Positions 8,530-17,706 are shown, counted from the first letter of the stretch. The stretch: DNA of 64,000 nt from Deltaproteobacteria bacterium (GCA_020444205.1 JAHLLJ010000005.1:1-64000); one strand, 5' to 3'. Notes: generated by a model from the letters alone, not told the origin. Numbers and translations are program-made.

Positions 8530-9033
8530 CTATAAGCGATTCTTACGCCGGGCCTTCTTGCGCTGGGCCTTGGGCAGGCGCTTGGCAGGCCCCTTCTTTT
8601 TGGTGGTGAAATCCCAGCCCTCGTCGCCGCCCTCGCCCGCCCCGGGCACCCCCAGGGCTACCTCCAGCAAACGGCTGCCAAACTCCTCGGAGGAGATGAC
8701 CACCGCGCCATGCACCCGGCAACGCCCGGCCAGCTCCCGGTCGCTGGTAACCACGGTGAGGCCGCCCCCTTCCTTGGCCGCCAAGGCGGCGATCACATCG
8801 TCGGCCGAGCGCTCGGCCCCGGAATAACGCACCGGCGTACCGGCTAGATGCTCTTTGTCTCCAGAAGGACTGATACCGCCGTCGAAAATCACCCGCACTT
8901 TGTTCTGAGGGCGTTTTTTGCGGTAGAGGCGCAGAGCCTCCATAAGGGCTTCGCGGCCTTCACCTTTGTCTGAGGCAAAGGCCAACTCGGGCACGGTGTG
9001 GATGAGGTTGTATCCGTCGATAACCAGGCGCAT
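8530..9033 (-). CDS. NYN-domain (YacP-like) RNA-binding/nuclease protein
   Basis: The 167-residue protein begins MRLVIDGYNLIHTVPEL, the canonical first acidic motif of the NYN/PIN-like YacP family. Further acidic positions follow (VIFDGG, SADDVIAALA, VVTSDREL), matching a metal-dependent RNase fold. Its tail is very lysine- and arginine-rich (KKKGPAKRLPKAQRKKARRK), consistent with RNA binding. In Firmicutes the YacP homologue (Rae1) cleaves mRNA on the ribosome; the role here is not known. It lies 9 bases after parB on the same strand and is probably co-transcribed with parAB. Confidence 0.85.
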   Translation of the reverse strand: MRLVIDGYNLIHTVPELAFASDKGEGREALMEALRLYRKKRPQNKVRVIFDGGISPSGDKEHLAGTPVRYSGAERSADDVIAALAAKEGGGLTVVTSDRELAGRCRVHGAVVISSEEFGSRLLEVALGVPGAGEGGDEGWDFTTKKKGPAKRLPKAQRKKARRKNRL

Positions 9034-9042
9034 GGGAAAAGG

Positions 9043-9948
9043 CTATTCGCCGAAAAGCTCCAGCAGGCGCTCCAACTCCTTGTTGGAGGAAAAGCGGATG
9101 GTGATGACCCCCTTTTTGCCCTTGCGCTTTATCTCCACCGGAGCGCCCAGGCGGTAGCGCAGGTCCTCGGCCAGGCTGGATAAATGTACTTCTTCCTGGC
9201 TGGGGGCCTTGGGAGGGGCGGGTGCGGCGGACATCTTCTTGACCAAGGCCTCGGCGGCGCGCACCGAAAGACCCTTGGATACGATCTCGTCACGGGCGGC
9301 GCGCATGGCCGCCTCATTGTCCAGCGACAGCAGGGCCCGGGCGTGTCCGGCGGTGAGCAGCCCGGCGGCCAAGTCCTTTTGCATCTCAACCGGCAGCTTG
9401 AGCAGACGCAGGCTGTTGGCCACGGTGGAACGGTCGCGCCCTACGCCCTTGGCGATATCCTCCTGATTGAGCTGGAACTCCGCGGCCAGGCGGCGGTAGG
9501 CATGGGCCTCTTCCAGGGGGTTGAGGTCCTCGCGCTGCAGGTTTTCCAGCAAGGCCAGCAGCAGGGCCTGCTGGTCCGTAGCCTGGCGCACCACCACCGG
9601 CACGCAAATCAGCCCAGCCACTTGGCTGGCCCTGAGGCGCCTCTCCCCGGCGATGAGCTGATAGCCCTGGTCCACCGGGCGCACCACCAAGGGCTGCAGC
9701 ACCCCGTGCTCGGCTATGGACTCGGCCAGGGCCTTGAGGGCGTCACCATCGAACAGCCGGCGCGGCTGATAGGGGTTGGGCTCCAGGCGTTCGATGGGCA
9801 ACTCCACCACCCGCTCACCCGGGCCGGGCTCAGTGGCCAGGCCTCCGCCGGGATAATCATCATCGCCCAACAGGGCGGCCAGGCCTCTGCCCAGAGCCGG
9901 AACTTTGCGCCTTAGCGGCTTTTTTTTGTCCGTGGTCTTCTCGCTCAT
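9043..9948 (-). CDS. parB: Chromosome-partitioning protein ParB
   Basis: This is a 301-residue ParB/Spo0J protein. The lysine-rich N-terminus is followed by the ParA-stimulating motif LGRGLAALLG. The ParB/Srx CTPase domain comes next (IERLEPNPYQPRRLFD, GERRLRASQVAG, ENLQREDLNPLEEA), then the helix-turn-helix (QEDIAKGVGRDRSTVANSLRLL) and a C-terminal dimerisation domain. It loads on parS sites and slides as a CTP clamp. The ATG at 9948 overlaps the parA stop by 4 bases (ATGA). The frame is open to 10041, but those residues lie within parA. No parS sequence was seen nearby. Confidence 0.95.
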   Translation of the reverse strand: MSEKTTDKKKPLRRKVPALGRGLAALLGDDDYPGGGLATEPGPGERVVELPIERLEPNPYQPRRLFDGDALKALAESIAEHGVLQPLVVRPVDQGYQLIAGERRLRASQVAGLICVPVVVRQATDQQALLLALLENLQREDLNPLEEAHAYRRLAAEFQLNQEDIAKGVGRDRSTVANSLRLLKLPVEMQKDLAAGLLTAGHARALLSLDNEAAMRAARDEIVSKGLSVRAAEALVKKMSAAPAPPKAPSQEEVHLSSLAEDLRYRLGAPVEIKRKGKKGVITIRFSSNKELERLLELFGE

Positions 9949-10745
9949 GCCGCCTGACCCTCCTGTGGCGTTCCGGAGTTGCTCCGGGGTCCGTTCATGA
10001 CTTCCTGGGCCAAGGCCAGATAGCTCTGGGAACCGGCGCAACGGGGGTCATAGAAGATCACCGGCAGGCCGTGGCTGGGCGCCTCGGAAAGCCGCACGTT
10101 GCGCGGTACTACCGTATCGTAAACCATACCCTTGAAATGGCCCCGCACATCCTCGGCCACTTGGTGGGAAAGATTGTTGCGCTGGTCGAACATGGTCAAA
10201 AGGATGCCCTCGATCTGAAGCCCCACGTTCAGGGTGCGGCGCACCCTGGCAATGGTGTGCAACAGTTGGGTGAGCCCCTCCAAAGCATAATATTCGGTTT
10301 GCAAGGGTATGAGCACCCCATTGCAGGCGGTGAGGGCGTTTAGGGTCAGCAAACCCAGCGAAGGGGGACAATCCAGCAGTATATAGCGATAGCTTGAGGT
10401 TAGGGATGCCAAAGCATCAGCCAAAAGGCGCTCGCGCCCCGGAGAACCGGCCAGTTCCACTTCCGCGCCGAACAGGTTGACGTCCGAACCCAGAATGTGC
10501 AGATTTTCCAGGGAAGTGGGGCTCACCGCCTCCGTGGCCTGAACCTGACCGATCATGAGGTGATACAGAGTGGGACTTCCGGGCTCAAGCGCGACCCCCA
10601 GGCCGCTGGTGGCGTTTCCCTGGGGGTCGCAATCAACCAAGAGAGTGGATTGCCCGGCGGTCGCCAGGCACGCGGCCAAGTTGACCGCGGTGGTGGTTTT
10701 GCCCACCCCACCCTTCTGGTTGGCTATGGTTATGATTCGGCCCAT
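9945..10745 (-). CDS. parA: Chromosome-partitioning ATPase ParA/Soj
   Basis: The 266-residue ParA/MinD-type ATPase has a deviant Walker A motif KGGVGKTTT near residue 11, LLVDCDPQGN (Walker A' region) and a switch aspartate in LLDCPPSLG. It binds nucleoid DNA as an ATP dimer, and ParB stimulates its ATPase to move the origin region. The size without an N-terminal helix-turn-helix indicates the chromosomal Soj type rather than a type Ia plasmid ParA. It precedes parB with a 4-base overlap. Confidence 0.95.
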   Translation of the reverse strand: MGRIITIANQKGGVGKTTTAVNLAACLATAGQSTLLVDCDPQGNATSGLGVALEPGSPTLYHLMIGQVQATEAVSPTSLENLHILGSDVNLFGAEVELAGSPGRERLLADALASLTSSYRYILLDCPPSLGLLTLNALTACNGVLIPLQTEYYALEGLTQLLHTIARVRRTLNVGLQIEGILLTMFDQRNNLSHQVAEDVRGHFKGMVYDTVVPRNVRLSEAPSHGLPVIFYDPRCAGSQSYLALAQEVMNGPRSNSGTPQEGQAA

Positions 10746-10797
10746 GCCTTACAACTTAGCCGGGCCAGGCCGGCTCTAGCAAGCCCCAAAGGGCGGT

Positions 10798-12018
10798 TTA
10801 GCGCCGTTTGCCCTTGCCCCGTTTCTTTTTCTTGCCCTTCTTTTGCCGGGCGGCCCCGGCGGCCTTGCCGGAGCTGACTTGGGCGGGAGCCGGCTGTGCC
10901 TCCACTGGGGCCTGACGCGCCGGGGCGGCCTTGGCCGGTTCGGAGCGCCTGATGGCCATGGGCTTGCCTTCGGGCAGCAGCAACAGCACCGGGCTGGCCA
11001 CGAAAACCGAAGAGTAGGTGCCCACCACCACACCCACCAACAGGGCCAGAGCAAAGTCCTCGATAACCCCGCCGCCCAAGATGTACAGGCACAGCAGCAC
11101 GATCAAGGTAGTGCCTGATGTCAGGATGGTGCGGCTCAAGGTCTGGTTGATGGAGGAGTTGATGGTCACGTCCAAGGCCTGCTTACCGGATTTCTTGAGG
11201 TTCTCGCGGATGCGGTCATAGACGATGATGGTGTCGTTGAGCGAGTAACCGATGATGGTCAGCAGGGCTGCCACGGTGGCCAGGGTGAACTCCTTGTCCA
11301 ACAGGCTGAACACGCCCACGGTGATGACCACGTCGTGGATCAGGGCCACGATGGCACCCAGGGCGTAGCGTAGCTTTAAGAGCCAGCAGGCACCCACCGT
11401 CACCACAAGGGCGGTGACGATCAACCCAACCATGCCCGCGCCTTCTTCACCGCCCATGGCACTGATCAGAGCCTGCACCAGCAGGGTGGCTCCCACCAGC
11501 ACTCCGGCCATGACCGCGGCCAAACCCCACTTCTGCTCAAAGCGTCCGGAGATGTACACCGCGATCATGACGATGGCATAGAAGATGGCCAACAGGGCCT
11601 TCTCTCGAAGGTCCTTACCCACCTTGGGGCCCACCATCTCCACCCGGCGCACCTCCACCTTGCCTTGGCCATAGCTCTTGGTCAGGGTTTGGCGCACCCG
11701 GTCGCTAAGGCCCTGAAGCTTCAGGTCCTTCTTTTCGTTGCGGATGAGGAACTCATTGTTATTTTTGTCGCCGAAACCCTGCACCAGGGACTGATCCATG
11801 CCCAGGGGCGCCAGGGCCTTTTTGATGGCCGTGGCGTCGGTGGGCTCGTCGAAGCGCACCTGCACCAGGATGCCGCCGGCAAAGTCGATGCCGTAGTTGG
11901 GGCCGCCGTGGATGAAAAGGCTGGCGATAGTCATCAAGATCAGCAGACCGCTGATGATGAAGGCCTTACCTCGGTTGCCAACAAAATTAAGATTTACGTT
12001 CGGCTTGATAAATTCCAT
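10798..12018 (-). CDS. secF: Protein-export membrane protein SecF
   Basis: SecF, an auxiliary proton-driven subunit of the Sec translocon, has six membrane helices. N-terminal features are IKPNVNLNFVGNRGKAF and YGIDFAGG, and the conserved D/N-rich SLNDTIIVYDRIREN segment lies between later helices. At 406 residues it is longer than usual. The extra C-terminal tail of about 60 residues is alanine- and proline-rich and ends in a very basic KKGKKKKRGKGKRR. The tail is low-complexity and may contact rRNA or lipids. It lies 12 bases after secD. Confidence 0.95.
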   Translation of the reverse strand: MEFIKPNVNLNFVGNRGKAFIISGLLILMTIASLFIHGGPNYGIDFAGGILVQVRFDEPTDATAIKKALAPLGMDQSLVQGFGDKNNNEFLIRNEKKDLKLQGLSDRVRQTLTKSYGQGKVEVRRVEMVGPKVGKDLREKALLAIFYAIVMIAVYISGRFEQKWGLAAVMAGVLVGATLLVQALISAMGGEEGAGMVGLIVTALVVTVGACWLLKLRYALGAIVALIHDVVITVGVFSLLDKEFTLATVAALLTIIGYSLNDTIIVYDRIRENLKKSGKQALDVTINSSINQTLSRTILTSGTTLIVLLCLYILGGGVIEDFALALLVGVVVGTYSSVFVASPVLLLLPEGKPMAIRRSEPAKAAPARQAPVEAQPAPAQVSSGKAAGAARQKKGKKKKRGKGKRR

Positions 12019-12030
12019 GGGTGCTCCACC

Positions 12031-13638
12031 CTAGATCAGCAGCCGCCGGGGCCTGAACTGGTGCAGGTAAAGGTCAAACAGCAACCTGGTGAAGGTGATG
12101 GCCGTGAACAACGACGAGGCGATACCAATGGACAGGGTCACCGCAAATCCCCGGATGGCCCCGGTTCCGAACTGGAACAACACCAGGGCCGCGATCAGGG
12201 TAGTGATGTTGGCGTCCAAAATGGTCAAGGTGGCCTTGCCGTAACCAGCCTCCACCGCCGCAAAGGGCGTCTTGCCCATTCTGGTCTCCTCGCGCACCCT
12301 CTCGAAGATCAGCACGTTGGCGTCCACCGCCATGCCGATGGTCAAGATAATGCCCGCTATACCCGGCAGGGTCAGGGTCGCCTGGAAGGCGGCCAGGGCG
12401 CCGGTGATGATCACCAGGTTGAGCAGAAGGGCCAAGTTGGCGAACACTCCGGCCAGGCGATAGTAGAGCAGAATAAAGACCACCACCAGGCAGAAGCCGA
12501 CCACCATGGACAACAGGCCCTGGTTAATGGAGTCCTGACCAAGGCTGGGGCCCACAGTGCGCTCTTCCAATATCTTCACCGGAGCGGGCAGAGCGCCCGA
12601 ACGCAGCACCACGGCCAGGTCCCGGGCTTCTTCCATGGTGAAGTCGCCGGTGATGCGGGCCTCGCCGCCGGTGATGGGCTCCTGGATAACCGGAGCCGAT
12701 TGCACCTTGCCGTCAAGAATGATGGCCAAACGCTTTTTCACGTTGCGAGTAGTCAGATCGGCGAACTGGCGGGCTCCGGCGCTGTCAAAGGCCACCGAAA
12801 CGTAGGGCTGATTGTACTGGGAGTCCATCTGCACCCTGGCGTCGGTAATGGTGGCCCCGGTCATGGCCACCCGCCGGTGCACCACCACGGGCTCTTTGTC
12901 CACCCGGCCGCTGACATGGTCGCGGCGATACATGGTGAGAACCTCGTCGCCCGGCGGCAAGGTGGCCTTGGTCACCGCGGCCGGATTCACCGAGTCGTCG
13001 ACCAGCTTAAACTCCAACTGGGCGGTCTTGCCGATGAGAGCCACCGCTCGCTGAGGGTCCTTGACGCCCGGAAGCTGAACCAGGATACGCCCGTCAGACT
13101 GGGGCAGGATCTCCGGCTCGCTCACACCGAACTGGTCCACCCGGTTGCGGATGGTTTCCAGGGCCTGGGTAGAGGCCTGCTCGGCGATGTGCTTGGCCGC
13201 CTTGGAAGTAAGCTGCAAGACCATCTGGATCTTGCCGTCCTCCAAGGTGCGGCTGGAGGCCACATTGTAGTCGGGGTATTCCTGCTTTACCAGGTCCTCC
13301 AGCTTGGCCCGGTCGTTGTTGTGCAAAAGCACTAGGCTGATGGTGTTGTCTTTACCGGCTTGGGGGCGGATGGCGCGAATGTTGTCTTCGCGGATTTTGC
13401 GCTGCAGCTCTTGGCTGGTGCGCTCCACCGAGGCGGACACCGCTTTTTGGGTCTCCACCTCCAGAATCAAATGCATGCCCCCCTGCAGGTCCAAGCCCAA
13501 GCGAATCCGGTCACTGGGCAAGGTGTTGGTCCACCAGGAAGGCAGATTACCGCTTCCCAAGGTGGGCACCAGGTACAGCAGGGCCAGAATTATGACCGCA
13601 GCCACCAGGGTTGACTTCAAAAAGAAGTTCTTAGGCAA
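12031..13638 (-). CDS. secD: Protein-export membrane protein SecD
   Basis: The 535-residue SecD starts with a TTG at 13638 preceded by AGGAG. TM1 is followed by LGLDLQGGMHL, the large periplasmic P1 domain, and the C-terminal five-helix region with GMAVDANVLIFERVREE. It pulls substrate proteins from the periplasmic face of SecYEG using the proton gradient, together with SecF just downstream. The run queA, tgt, yajC, secD, secF is the classic arrangement in many proteobacteria. Confidence 0.96.
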   Translation of the reverse strand: MPKNFFLKSTLVAAVIILALLYLVPTLGSGNLPSWWTNTLPSDRIRLGLDLQGGMHLILEVETQKAVSASVERTSQELQRKIREDNIRAIRPQAGKDNTISLVLLHNNDRAKLEDLVKQEYPDYNVASSRTLEDGKIQMVLQLTSKAAKHIAEQASTQALETIRNRVDQFGVSEPEILPQSDGRILVQLPGVKDPQRAVALIGKTAQLEFKLVDDSVNPAAVTKATLPPGDEVLTMYRRDHVSGRVDKEPVVVHRRVAMTGATITDARVQMDSQYNQPYVSVAFDSAGARQFADLTTRNVKKRLAIILDGKVQSAPVIQEPITGGEARITGDFTMEEARDLAVVLRSGALPAPVKILEERTVGPSLGQDSINQGLLSMVVGFCLVVVFILLYYRLAGVFANLALLLNLVIITGALAAFQATLTLPGIAGIILTIGMAVDANVLIFERVREETRMGKTPFAAVEAGYGKATLTILDANITTLIAALVLFQFGTGAIRGFAVTLSIGIASSLFTAITFTRLLFDLYLHQFRPRRLLI

Positions 13639-13714
13639 GGTGAACTCCTAACGCAGCATAACCCATCCCGGCCCCGAAGGGCCTGGGATGAGCGAGACAA
13701 ATTCCAGCTTGCAG

Positions 13715-14095
13715 CTACTTCTTTGGCGCGGGAGCGGGCGGAGCGCCGGTGGCGCCGACCACGCCGGCAATGTGTCCCCGGCTGACCTTGATGCGAACCT
13801 GGGGAGCGATCTCCAAAGTCAGGGTCTGATCGTCCAGACCGGTGACGCGGCCGTAAATGCCGCCGTTGGTCAGAATCTTGTCGCCCTTTTTGATGGCGCC
13901 CAACATGGCCTTGTGGGCCTTGGCTTTTTTCTGCTGGGGCCTGATGAGCAGAAAGTAGAAAATCACGAACATAAGCACGAGCATGGGGATGGGGCCGGAA
14001 AGTAGTCCGCCCAAGCCGCCGGCTCCTTCGCCGCCGCCGCCTTGCTGCCCGGCGCCCATGGCCCAGGCGGTGCTCGTGGTCAACCAATCTAACAT
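13715..14095 (-). CDS. yajC: Preprotein translocase subunit YajC
   Basis: This 126-residue small membrane protein has one N-terminal helix (IPMLVLMFVIFYFLLIRPQQKK), the YajC hallmark ending in LIRPQQKKAK. The beta-rich cytosolic domain follows (LGAIKKGDKILTNGGIYGRV). It associates with SecDF and YidC. A Gly-rich stretch (GAGQQGGGGEGAGG) precedes the helix. The ATG at 14095 has GGAGG 5 bases upstream, and tgt ends 10 bases before it on the same strand. Confidence 0.94.
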   Translation of the reverse strand: MLDWLTTSTAWAMGAGQQGGGGEGAGGLGGLLSGPIPMLVLMFVIFYFLLIRPQQKKAKAHKAMLGAIKKGDKILTNGGIYGRVTGLDDQTLTLEIAPQVRIKVSRGHIAGVVGATGAPPAPAPKK

Positions 14096-14105
14096 CGTAT
14101 CCTCC

Positions 14106-15239
14106 CTAGGTTAACGCCGCCCGCTCTTGGCCCGGGGGCTCCAGCCCCTCAAGCACCTGGCGAGCATAAGTCTCGTATCTGTTTTCGGCGATGGCTTGGC
14201 GCAGCCCAGCCATCAACTGAAGAATGTAGTGCAAGTTGTGCACGGTATTCAAGCGATAAGCCAACAACTCCTTGGCCATTATCAAATGACGCAGGTAAGC
14301 CCGGCTGTAATGGCGGCAGGTAGGGCACTCACAGCCCTCCTCCACCGGAGCGGGATCGTCCTTGAACCGGCTGTTGCGCAGGTTCAACCTTCCCTTGGAG
14401 GTCAGCAGGGTTCCGTTGCGGGCCATGCGGGTGGGGAGCACGCAATCAAACATGTCCACTCCCAAGCCCACACAGCGCACCAAATCGGCCGGTTCGCCCA
14501 CTCCCATGAGGTAAACCGGTTTGTCCGCCGGCAACTGGGGCACGGTGGTGTCGATGACCTCCATCATCCGGGGCTTGGGTTCGCCCACACTGAGCCCACC
14601 CAATGCATACCCGTCCAAATCAAGGCCGGTAAGCAGCTCCACACTGCGGGCTCGCAGGTCACTATACACCCCACCCTGCACTATTCCCAGCAACGCGCCT
14701 CCTTTATCGGTGCGCGCGGCCAGGGCGCGGGCCGCCCAGCGGGCGTCGCGCTCCAGGGACTGAGCCAAATACTCCCTGGAAGAGCCTGCTGGGGGGCATT
14801 CGTCCAGGACCATCATAAGGTCCGAGCCCAGCATCTCCTGGGCCTGGATCACCGACTCCGGGGTCATGCGCAGCAATTGGCCGTCCAGATGGGAGCGGAA
14901 GCTGGCCCCCTCCTCGTCCAAGCTACGCAGGCCGCTCAGGGAAAACACCTGATATCCCCCGCTATCGGTGAGGATAGAGCCGGGCCAGTTCATAAAGCCG
15001 TGCAGTCCGCCCAGCTTGGCCACGGTTTCCACCCCCGGCCGAAGCATGAGGTGGTAGGTGTTGCCCAGGATTATCTGGGCCCCCAGGCCGGAGACCTCCT
15101 CGGGCAGCAGGCCCTTGACCGTGCCCTGGGTGCCCACGGGCATAAAGGCCGGGGTGTCCACCACTCCCCGGCGGGTATGCAGGCGCCCGGTGCGAGCCCT
15201 TCCGCTGGTGGCGGATATTTCAAAACTCAAACGCGCCAT
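14106..15239 (-). CDS. tgt: Queuine/preQ1 tRNA-guanine transglycosylase
   Basis: The 377-residue TIM-barrel enzyme swaps guanine-34 of GUN-anticodon tRNAs for preQ1. Visible motifs are TPAFMPVGTQGTVKG, DSGGYQVFSL (general acid/base Asp), the nucleophile region MFDCVLPTRMARNG, and the zinc site CECPTC ... H (C-x-C-x2-C followed by a later His). The ATG at 15239 was chosen because it gives the standard N-terminus and overlaps the queA stop as TGATG. The frame is open further upstream but inside queA. Confidence 0.96.
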   Translation of the reverse strand: MARLSFEISATSGRARTGRLHTRRGVVDTPAFMPVGTQGTVKGLLPEEVSGLGAQIILGNTYHLMLRPGVETVAKLGGLHGFMNWPGSILTDSGGYQVFSLSGLRSLDEEGASFRSHLDGQLLRMTPESVIQAQEMLGSDLMMVLDECPPAGSSREYLAQSLERDARWAARALAARTDKGGALLGIVQGGVYSDLRARSVELLTGLDLDGYALGGLSVGEPKPRMMEVIDTTVPQLPADKPVYLMGVGEPADLVRCVGLGVDMFDCVLPTRMARNGTLLTSKGRLNLRNSRFKDDPAPVEEGCECPTCRHYSRAYLRHLIMAKELLAYRLNTVHNLHYILQLMAGLRQAIAENRYETYARQVLEGLEPPGQERAALT

Positions 15240-16330
15240 CAGATTATCAACATGGCGTCGCCGAAGCTGTAAAAACGATACTCCCGCCGCATGGCCTCCT
15301 GGTAGGCGGCCAATATCCTCTCGCGCCCGGCCAAGGCGGCCACCAGCATGAGCAAGGTGGTGCGGGGCAAATGGAAATTGGTAATCAGACCGTCGGCCAC
15401 CCGGAAGCCGTGCCCCGGAGCAATAAGCAGGTCGCACCAGCCCGCACTGGGCTGAGGCACACCGCCGGGCCCGGGGCGCCACTCCAGGGAACGCAGGCTG
15501 GTGGTGCCCACGGCTATGACCCGGCCTCCCCGCTTTTTGGCTTCAGCCACGGCCAAGGCTGCCTCTGGGGAGACTTCCACCCATTCGGAATGCAGCCGCC
15601 CCGCGGCCAGTTGGGCCGGGTCGGGCTCGGCAAAGGTGCCGTAGCCCACGTGCAGGGTCAAACGGGTGTGCTCCACCCCCCGGCGGGTCAAGGCGGCCAA
15701 AAGCTCGCGGCTAAGGTGCAAACCAGCCGTGGGTGCGGCCACCGCGCCGGGTTGGGAAGCGTAGACCGTCTGGTAGCGGGAGGCGTCGGTGGCGTCAGGC
15801 CCCTGGGGCCGCTTTATATATGGCGGCAAGGGAGTGGCTCCCCGCGCAGCGGCCATGTCCAGGGCTGAAGCGGGAAACTCCACCAGGGCCTGGCCCCTTT
15901 CGCCCCGCTCCAACACCCTAAGCCGGGCCTCAGGCTCGCCGGCCAAACGCAAACTCAGCCCCGCCTGCAGAGGCTTGTGGGAACGCAGCAGGCACTGGTG
16001 CACCTCGCGGCCGTCTTCCAGGCGTTGGTGGGGTTGGGCTGGAGACAGCAGCAGGACCTCAACCCGCCCGCCGGTGGGCTTGGTGGCAAAAAGGCGCGCC
16101 GGCACCACCCCGGTGTCATTGAGCACCAAGAGGTCGCCGGGCCTTAACAAGCGAGTGAGGTCCGCCACCTTGTGATGGCCCATCCCCCCCTGATAACGGG
16201 GTAGGTGCAGCAGCCGGGCCTGCACCCGCCGCCGGGCCGGCTTTTGGGCTATGAGCTCTGAAGGCAGCTCATAATCATAGGCGGCCAGAAGGTCCTGGGA
16301 GCCGGTATTGTGGGCGATGGTCTCTGCCAT
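15239..16330 (-). CDS. queA: S-adenosylmethionine:tRNA ribosyltransferase-isomerase
   Basis: QueA transfers and isomerises the ribosyl moiety of SAM onto preQ1-tRNA to form epoxyqueuosine. Family blocks are YELPSELIAQKPARRR, LLRPGDLLVLNDTGVVPAR, a GYGTFAEPD segment, and the C-terminal TNFHLPRTTLLMLVAALAG. The start at ATG 16330 gives 363 residues, close to the usual length of about 350. An upstream in-frame ATG at 16381 would add 17 residues. It overlaps tgt by one base and heads the queA-tgt-yajC-secDF run. A good promoter lies about 110 bases upstream. Confidence 0.94.
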   Translation of the reverse strand: MAETIAHNTGSQDLLAAYDYELPSELIAQKPARRRVQARLLHLPRYQGGMGHHKVADLTRLLRPGDLLVLNDTGVVPARLFATKPTGGRVEVLLLSPAQPHQRLEDGREVHQCLLRSHKPLQAGLSLRLAGEPEARLRVLERGERGQALVEFPASALDMAAARGATPLPPYIKRPQGPDATDASRYQTVYASQPGAVAAPTAGLHLSRELLAALTRRGVEHTRLTLHVGYGTFAEPDPAQLAAGRLHSEWVEVSPEAALAVAEAKKRGGRVIAVGTTSLRSLEWRPGPGGVPQPSAGWCDLLIAPGHGFRVADGLITNFHLPRTTLLMLVAALAGRERILAAYQEAMRREYRFYSFGDAMLII

Positions 16331-16436
16331 GAATCCCGCTTTTGGGTCCCGCAGGGGATTTACCGTAAATAGTCCGGGCATATTAACCGGTTAGCCGCAT
16401 TATCCCCACAAAGGGATTAATACGGTCGAACTATGC

Positions 16437-16465
16437 ATATTACGGTGAGCACCCCGGCTTGTCAA
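16437..16465 (-). promoter_or_regulatory. Sigma70-like promoter of the queA-tgt-yajC-secDF run
   Basis: Read on the minus strand, TTGACA (16465-16460) is followed after exactly 17 bases by TAATAT (16442-16437, 4/6 match). It points toward queA. The predicted transcript would have a leader of roughly 100 bases before ATG 16330. Confidence 0.65.
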
Positions 16466-16628
16466 GCAGGGCCAGACGCCACAACTGCTTTAATCCAAAG
16501 CACTTGAGGGTTTTTGCTTGACAGAAACGGCCTTGGCAAACAACCATAGGCAGGTGCTATCAACAAGTGCGGTTATTATTACCAAACGCCCAGCCGGGCG
16601 CTCGTATAACCCTAGCCGGAGTGGGCAT

Positions 16629-16805
16629 ATGGCCATTTACGTTAAGTGCAAAACCGAAGACTGCGACAATGAAATCCTGGCGCCGGAATACGCTCAGGTT
16701 CCCTTTGATAAACTGGAAGACGCGCTGCACAAGAAAAACTACTACCTGTGTCCTAAATGCGGCGTGGTCAATCCTTATCTCCAGGAAGACCACTTCGAAA
16801 AATAG
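16629..16805 (+). CDS. Small zinc-ribbon protein (58 residues)
   Basis: The ATG at 16629 has GGAG 8 bases upstream. The product has two cysteine pairs, CKTEDC (residues 7-12) and CPKC (around residue 41), consistent with a single treble-clef or zinc-ribbon fold, and an acidic surface. The function is unknown; such proteins in this group are usually cytosolic with no annotated role. The frame is open upstream to 16518, but that part looks non-coding. A TTGACA at 16518-16523 could be a -35 box, though the matching -10 is poor. A terminator follows 20 bases after the stop. Confidence 0.7.
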   Translation: MAIYVKCKTEDCDNEILAPEYAQVPFDKLEDALHKKNYYLCPKCGVVNPYLQEDHFEK

Positions 16806-16825
16806 ACCGCAGGCTTAAAGAATTG

Positions 16826-16857
16826 GGGCGGGCCAAAGCGGCTCGCCCTGTTTTTTT
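16826..16857 (+). terminator. Rho-independent terminator
   Basis: A 9-bp stem (GGGCGGGCC pairing with GGCTCGCCC, one G-U pair) with loop AAAGC is followed by a run of seven T. It ends the small zinc-ribbon transcript. The convergent gene at 16866 begins immediately after it. Confidence 0.85.
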
Positions 16858-16865
16858 GCCTGGTC

Positions 16866-17576
16866 TCAGGAGCGCCTGCGGTCAACGTTGCCTATGGAGC
16901 GGATGCCCATAAGCACCAGGAATCGCAAAAACTCGATAAACAACAGGCCCACCACTATCAACGCAGTGACCGAGAGAATGCGGGGCAGGAAGTTATCCCA
17001 GCTCCACTCGTGGCCCGAAAAAACCCCTTCATCCTCGAACAGCCAGCCCAGGATGCCCGAGGCCCCGCCCGAAGGTGACCGGGCACCTGGCCCCTTGAGC
17101 AAACCCACCGCGGATTGCTCACGCACATAGCCGGGAAAAAGCAGCTTGAGCATCAAGGGAATACCCGGTCCAGGAAGCTGGCGGTAAATGCGGCTCTTTT
17201 CCTCAGCCTCGGCGACCTGCAAATGGCGGTGAAGGGCCCGGCTGTAAAGCAGGTACATCTGCGCCGACAACAGCGGCAGCACCGTGGTGGTGTTGTGCCC
17301 AAAGGCCTCTACCTCCACCAAATGCTCGTCGCGAATCATCTCATCGGTCAGATAGGGGATGATTTCGGTCTGGCGGTAAATGCGCCACCCCATGCCCTTT
17401 TCAGGCGGATGGTCGGAAAAATCGTTCAGGCGCGTGGCCACATCCTTGAGGTCATCGTTGTAAAGGTGCTGGGCGCTGTACACAAAGGAGTGGGCGGTGG
17501 GAGCAGCCGCTCCGAGCACCACAACCACCACTAAGATTGCCAAGCCCAAGCGGGATATCAATTGCCTACTCCCCAA
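16866..17576 (-). CDS. Unrecognised membrane-anchored protein
   Basis: I do not recognise this 236-residue protein. It has an N-terminal signal peptide or anchor (LGLAILVVVVVLGAAAPTAHS) and an extracytoplasmic region of about 150 residues. That region contains HNTTTVLPLLSAQMYLLYSRALHRH and a Gly/Ser/Pro-rich stretch. A second hydrophobic helix near the C-terminus (about residues 195-222) is followed by basic residues. The topology suggests an inner-membrane protein with a periplasmic loop. It stands alone, convergent with the small zinc-ribbon gene and divergent from the Yip1 gene. Confidence 0.65.
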   Translation of the reverse strand: MGSRQLISRLGLAILVVVVVLGAAAPTAHSFVYSAQHLYNDDLKDVATRLNDFSDHPPEKGMGWRIYRQTEIIPYLTDEMIRDEHLVEVEAFGHNTTTVLPLLSAQMYLLYSRALHRHLQVAEAEEKSRIYRQLPGPGIPLMLKLLFPGYVREQSAVGLLKGPGARSPSGGASGILGWLFEDEGVFSGHEWSWDNFLPRILSVTALIVVGLLFIEFLRFLVLMGIRSIGNVDRRRS

Positions 17577-17677
17577 AAGGAATTCACGCGGACCGAGCGA
17601 TCATTCCAGTAAATAATATAGCACCAGCTCAAAGCAAATACCAAGAATCGCTCTCGGAGTTAAGCTCCTACCCTTGC

Positions 17678-17706
17678 TTGACAGCCGGGCTCCCATGGCA
17701 TAGCGT
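17678..17706 (+). promoter_or_regulatory. Possible promoter of the Yip1 gene
   Basis: TTGACA (17678-17683) is followed after 17 bases by TAGCGT (17701-17706), a weak -10 (3/6). It lies 33 bases before the ATG at 17740. Confidence 0.4.

Noticed and set aside
9043-10745. Plasmid partition system or replication origin
   Set aside because: ParA lacks an N-terminal HTH of plasmid type, genes around are chromosomal, and no dnaA, gidB or parS was found near.
11665-13335. A 556-codon open frame on the plus strand opposite secD and secF
   Set aside because: It lies fully over clear SecDF sequence; its composition is the high-GC antisense shadow (many Gly, His, Gln, Val) with no recognisable family and no ribosome-binding site.
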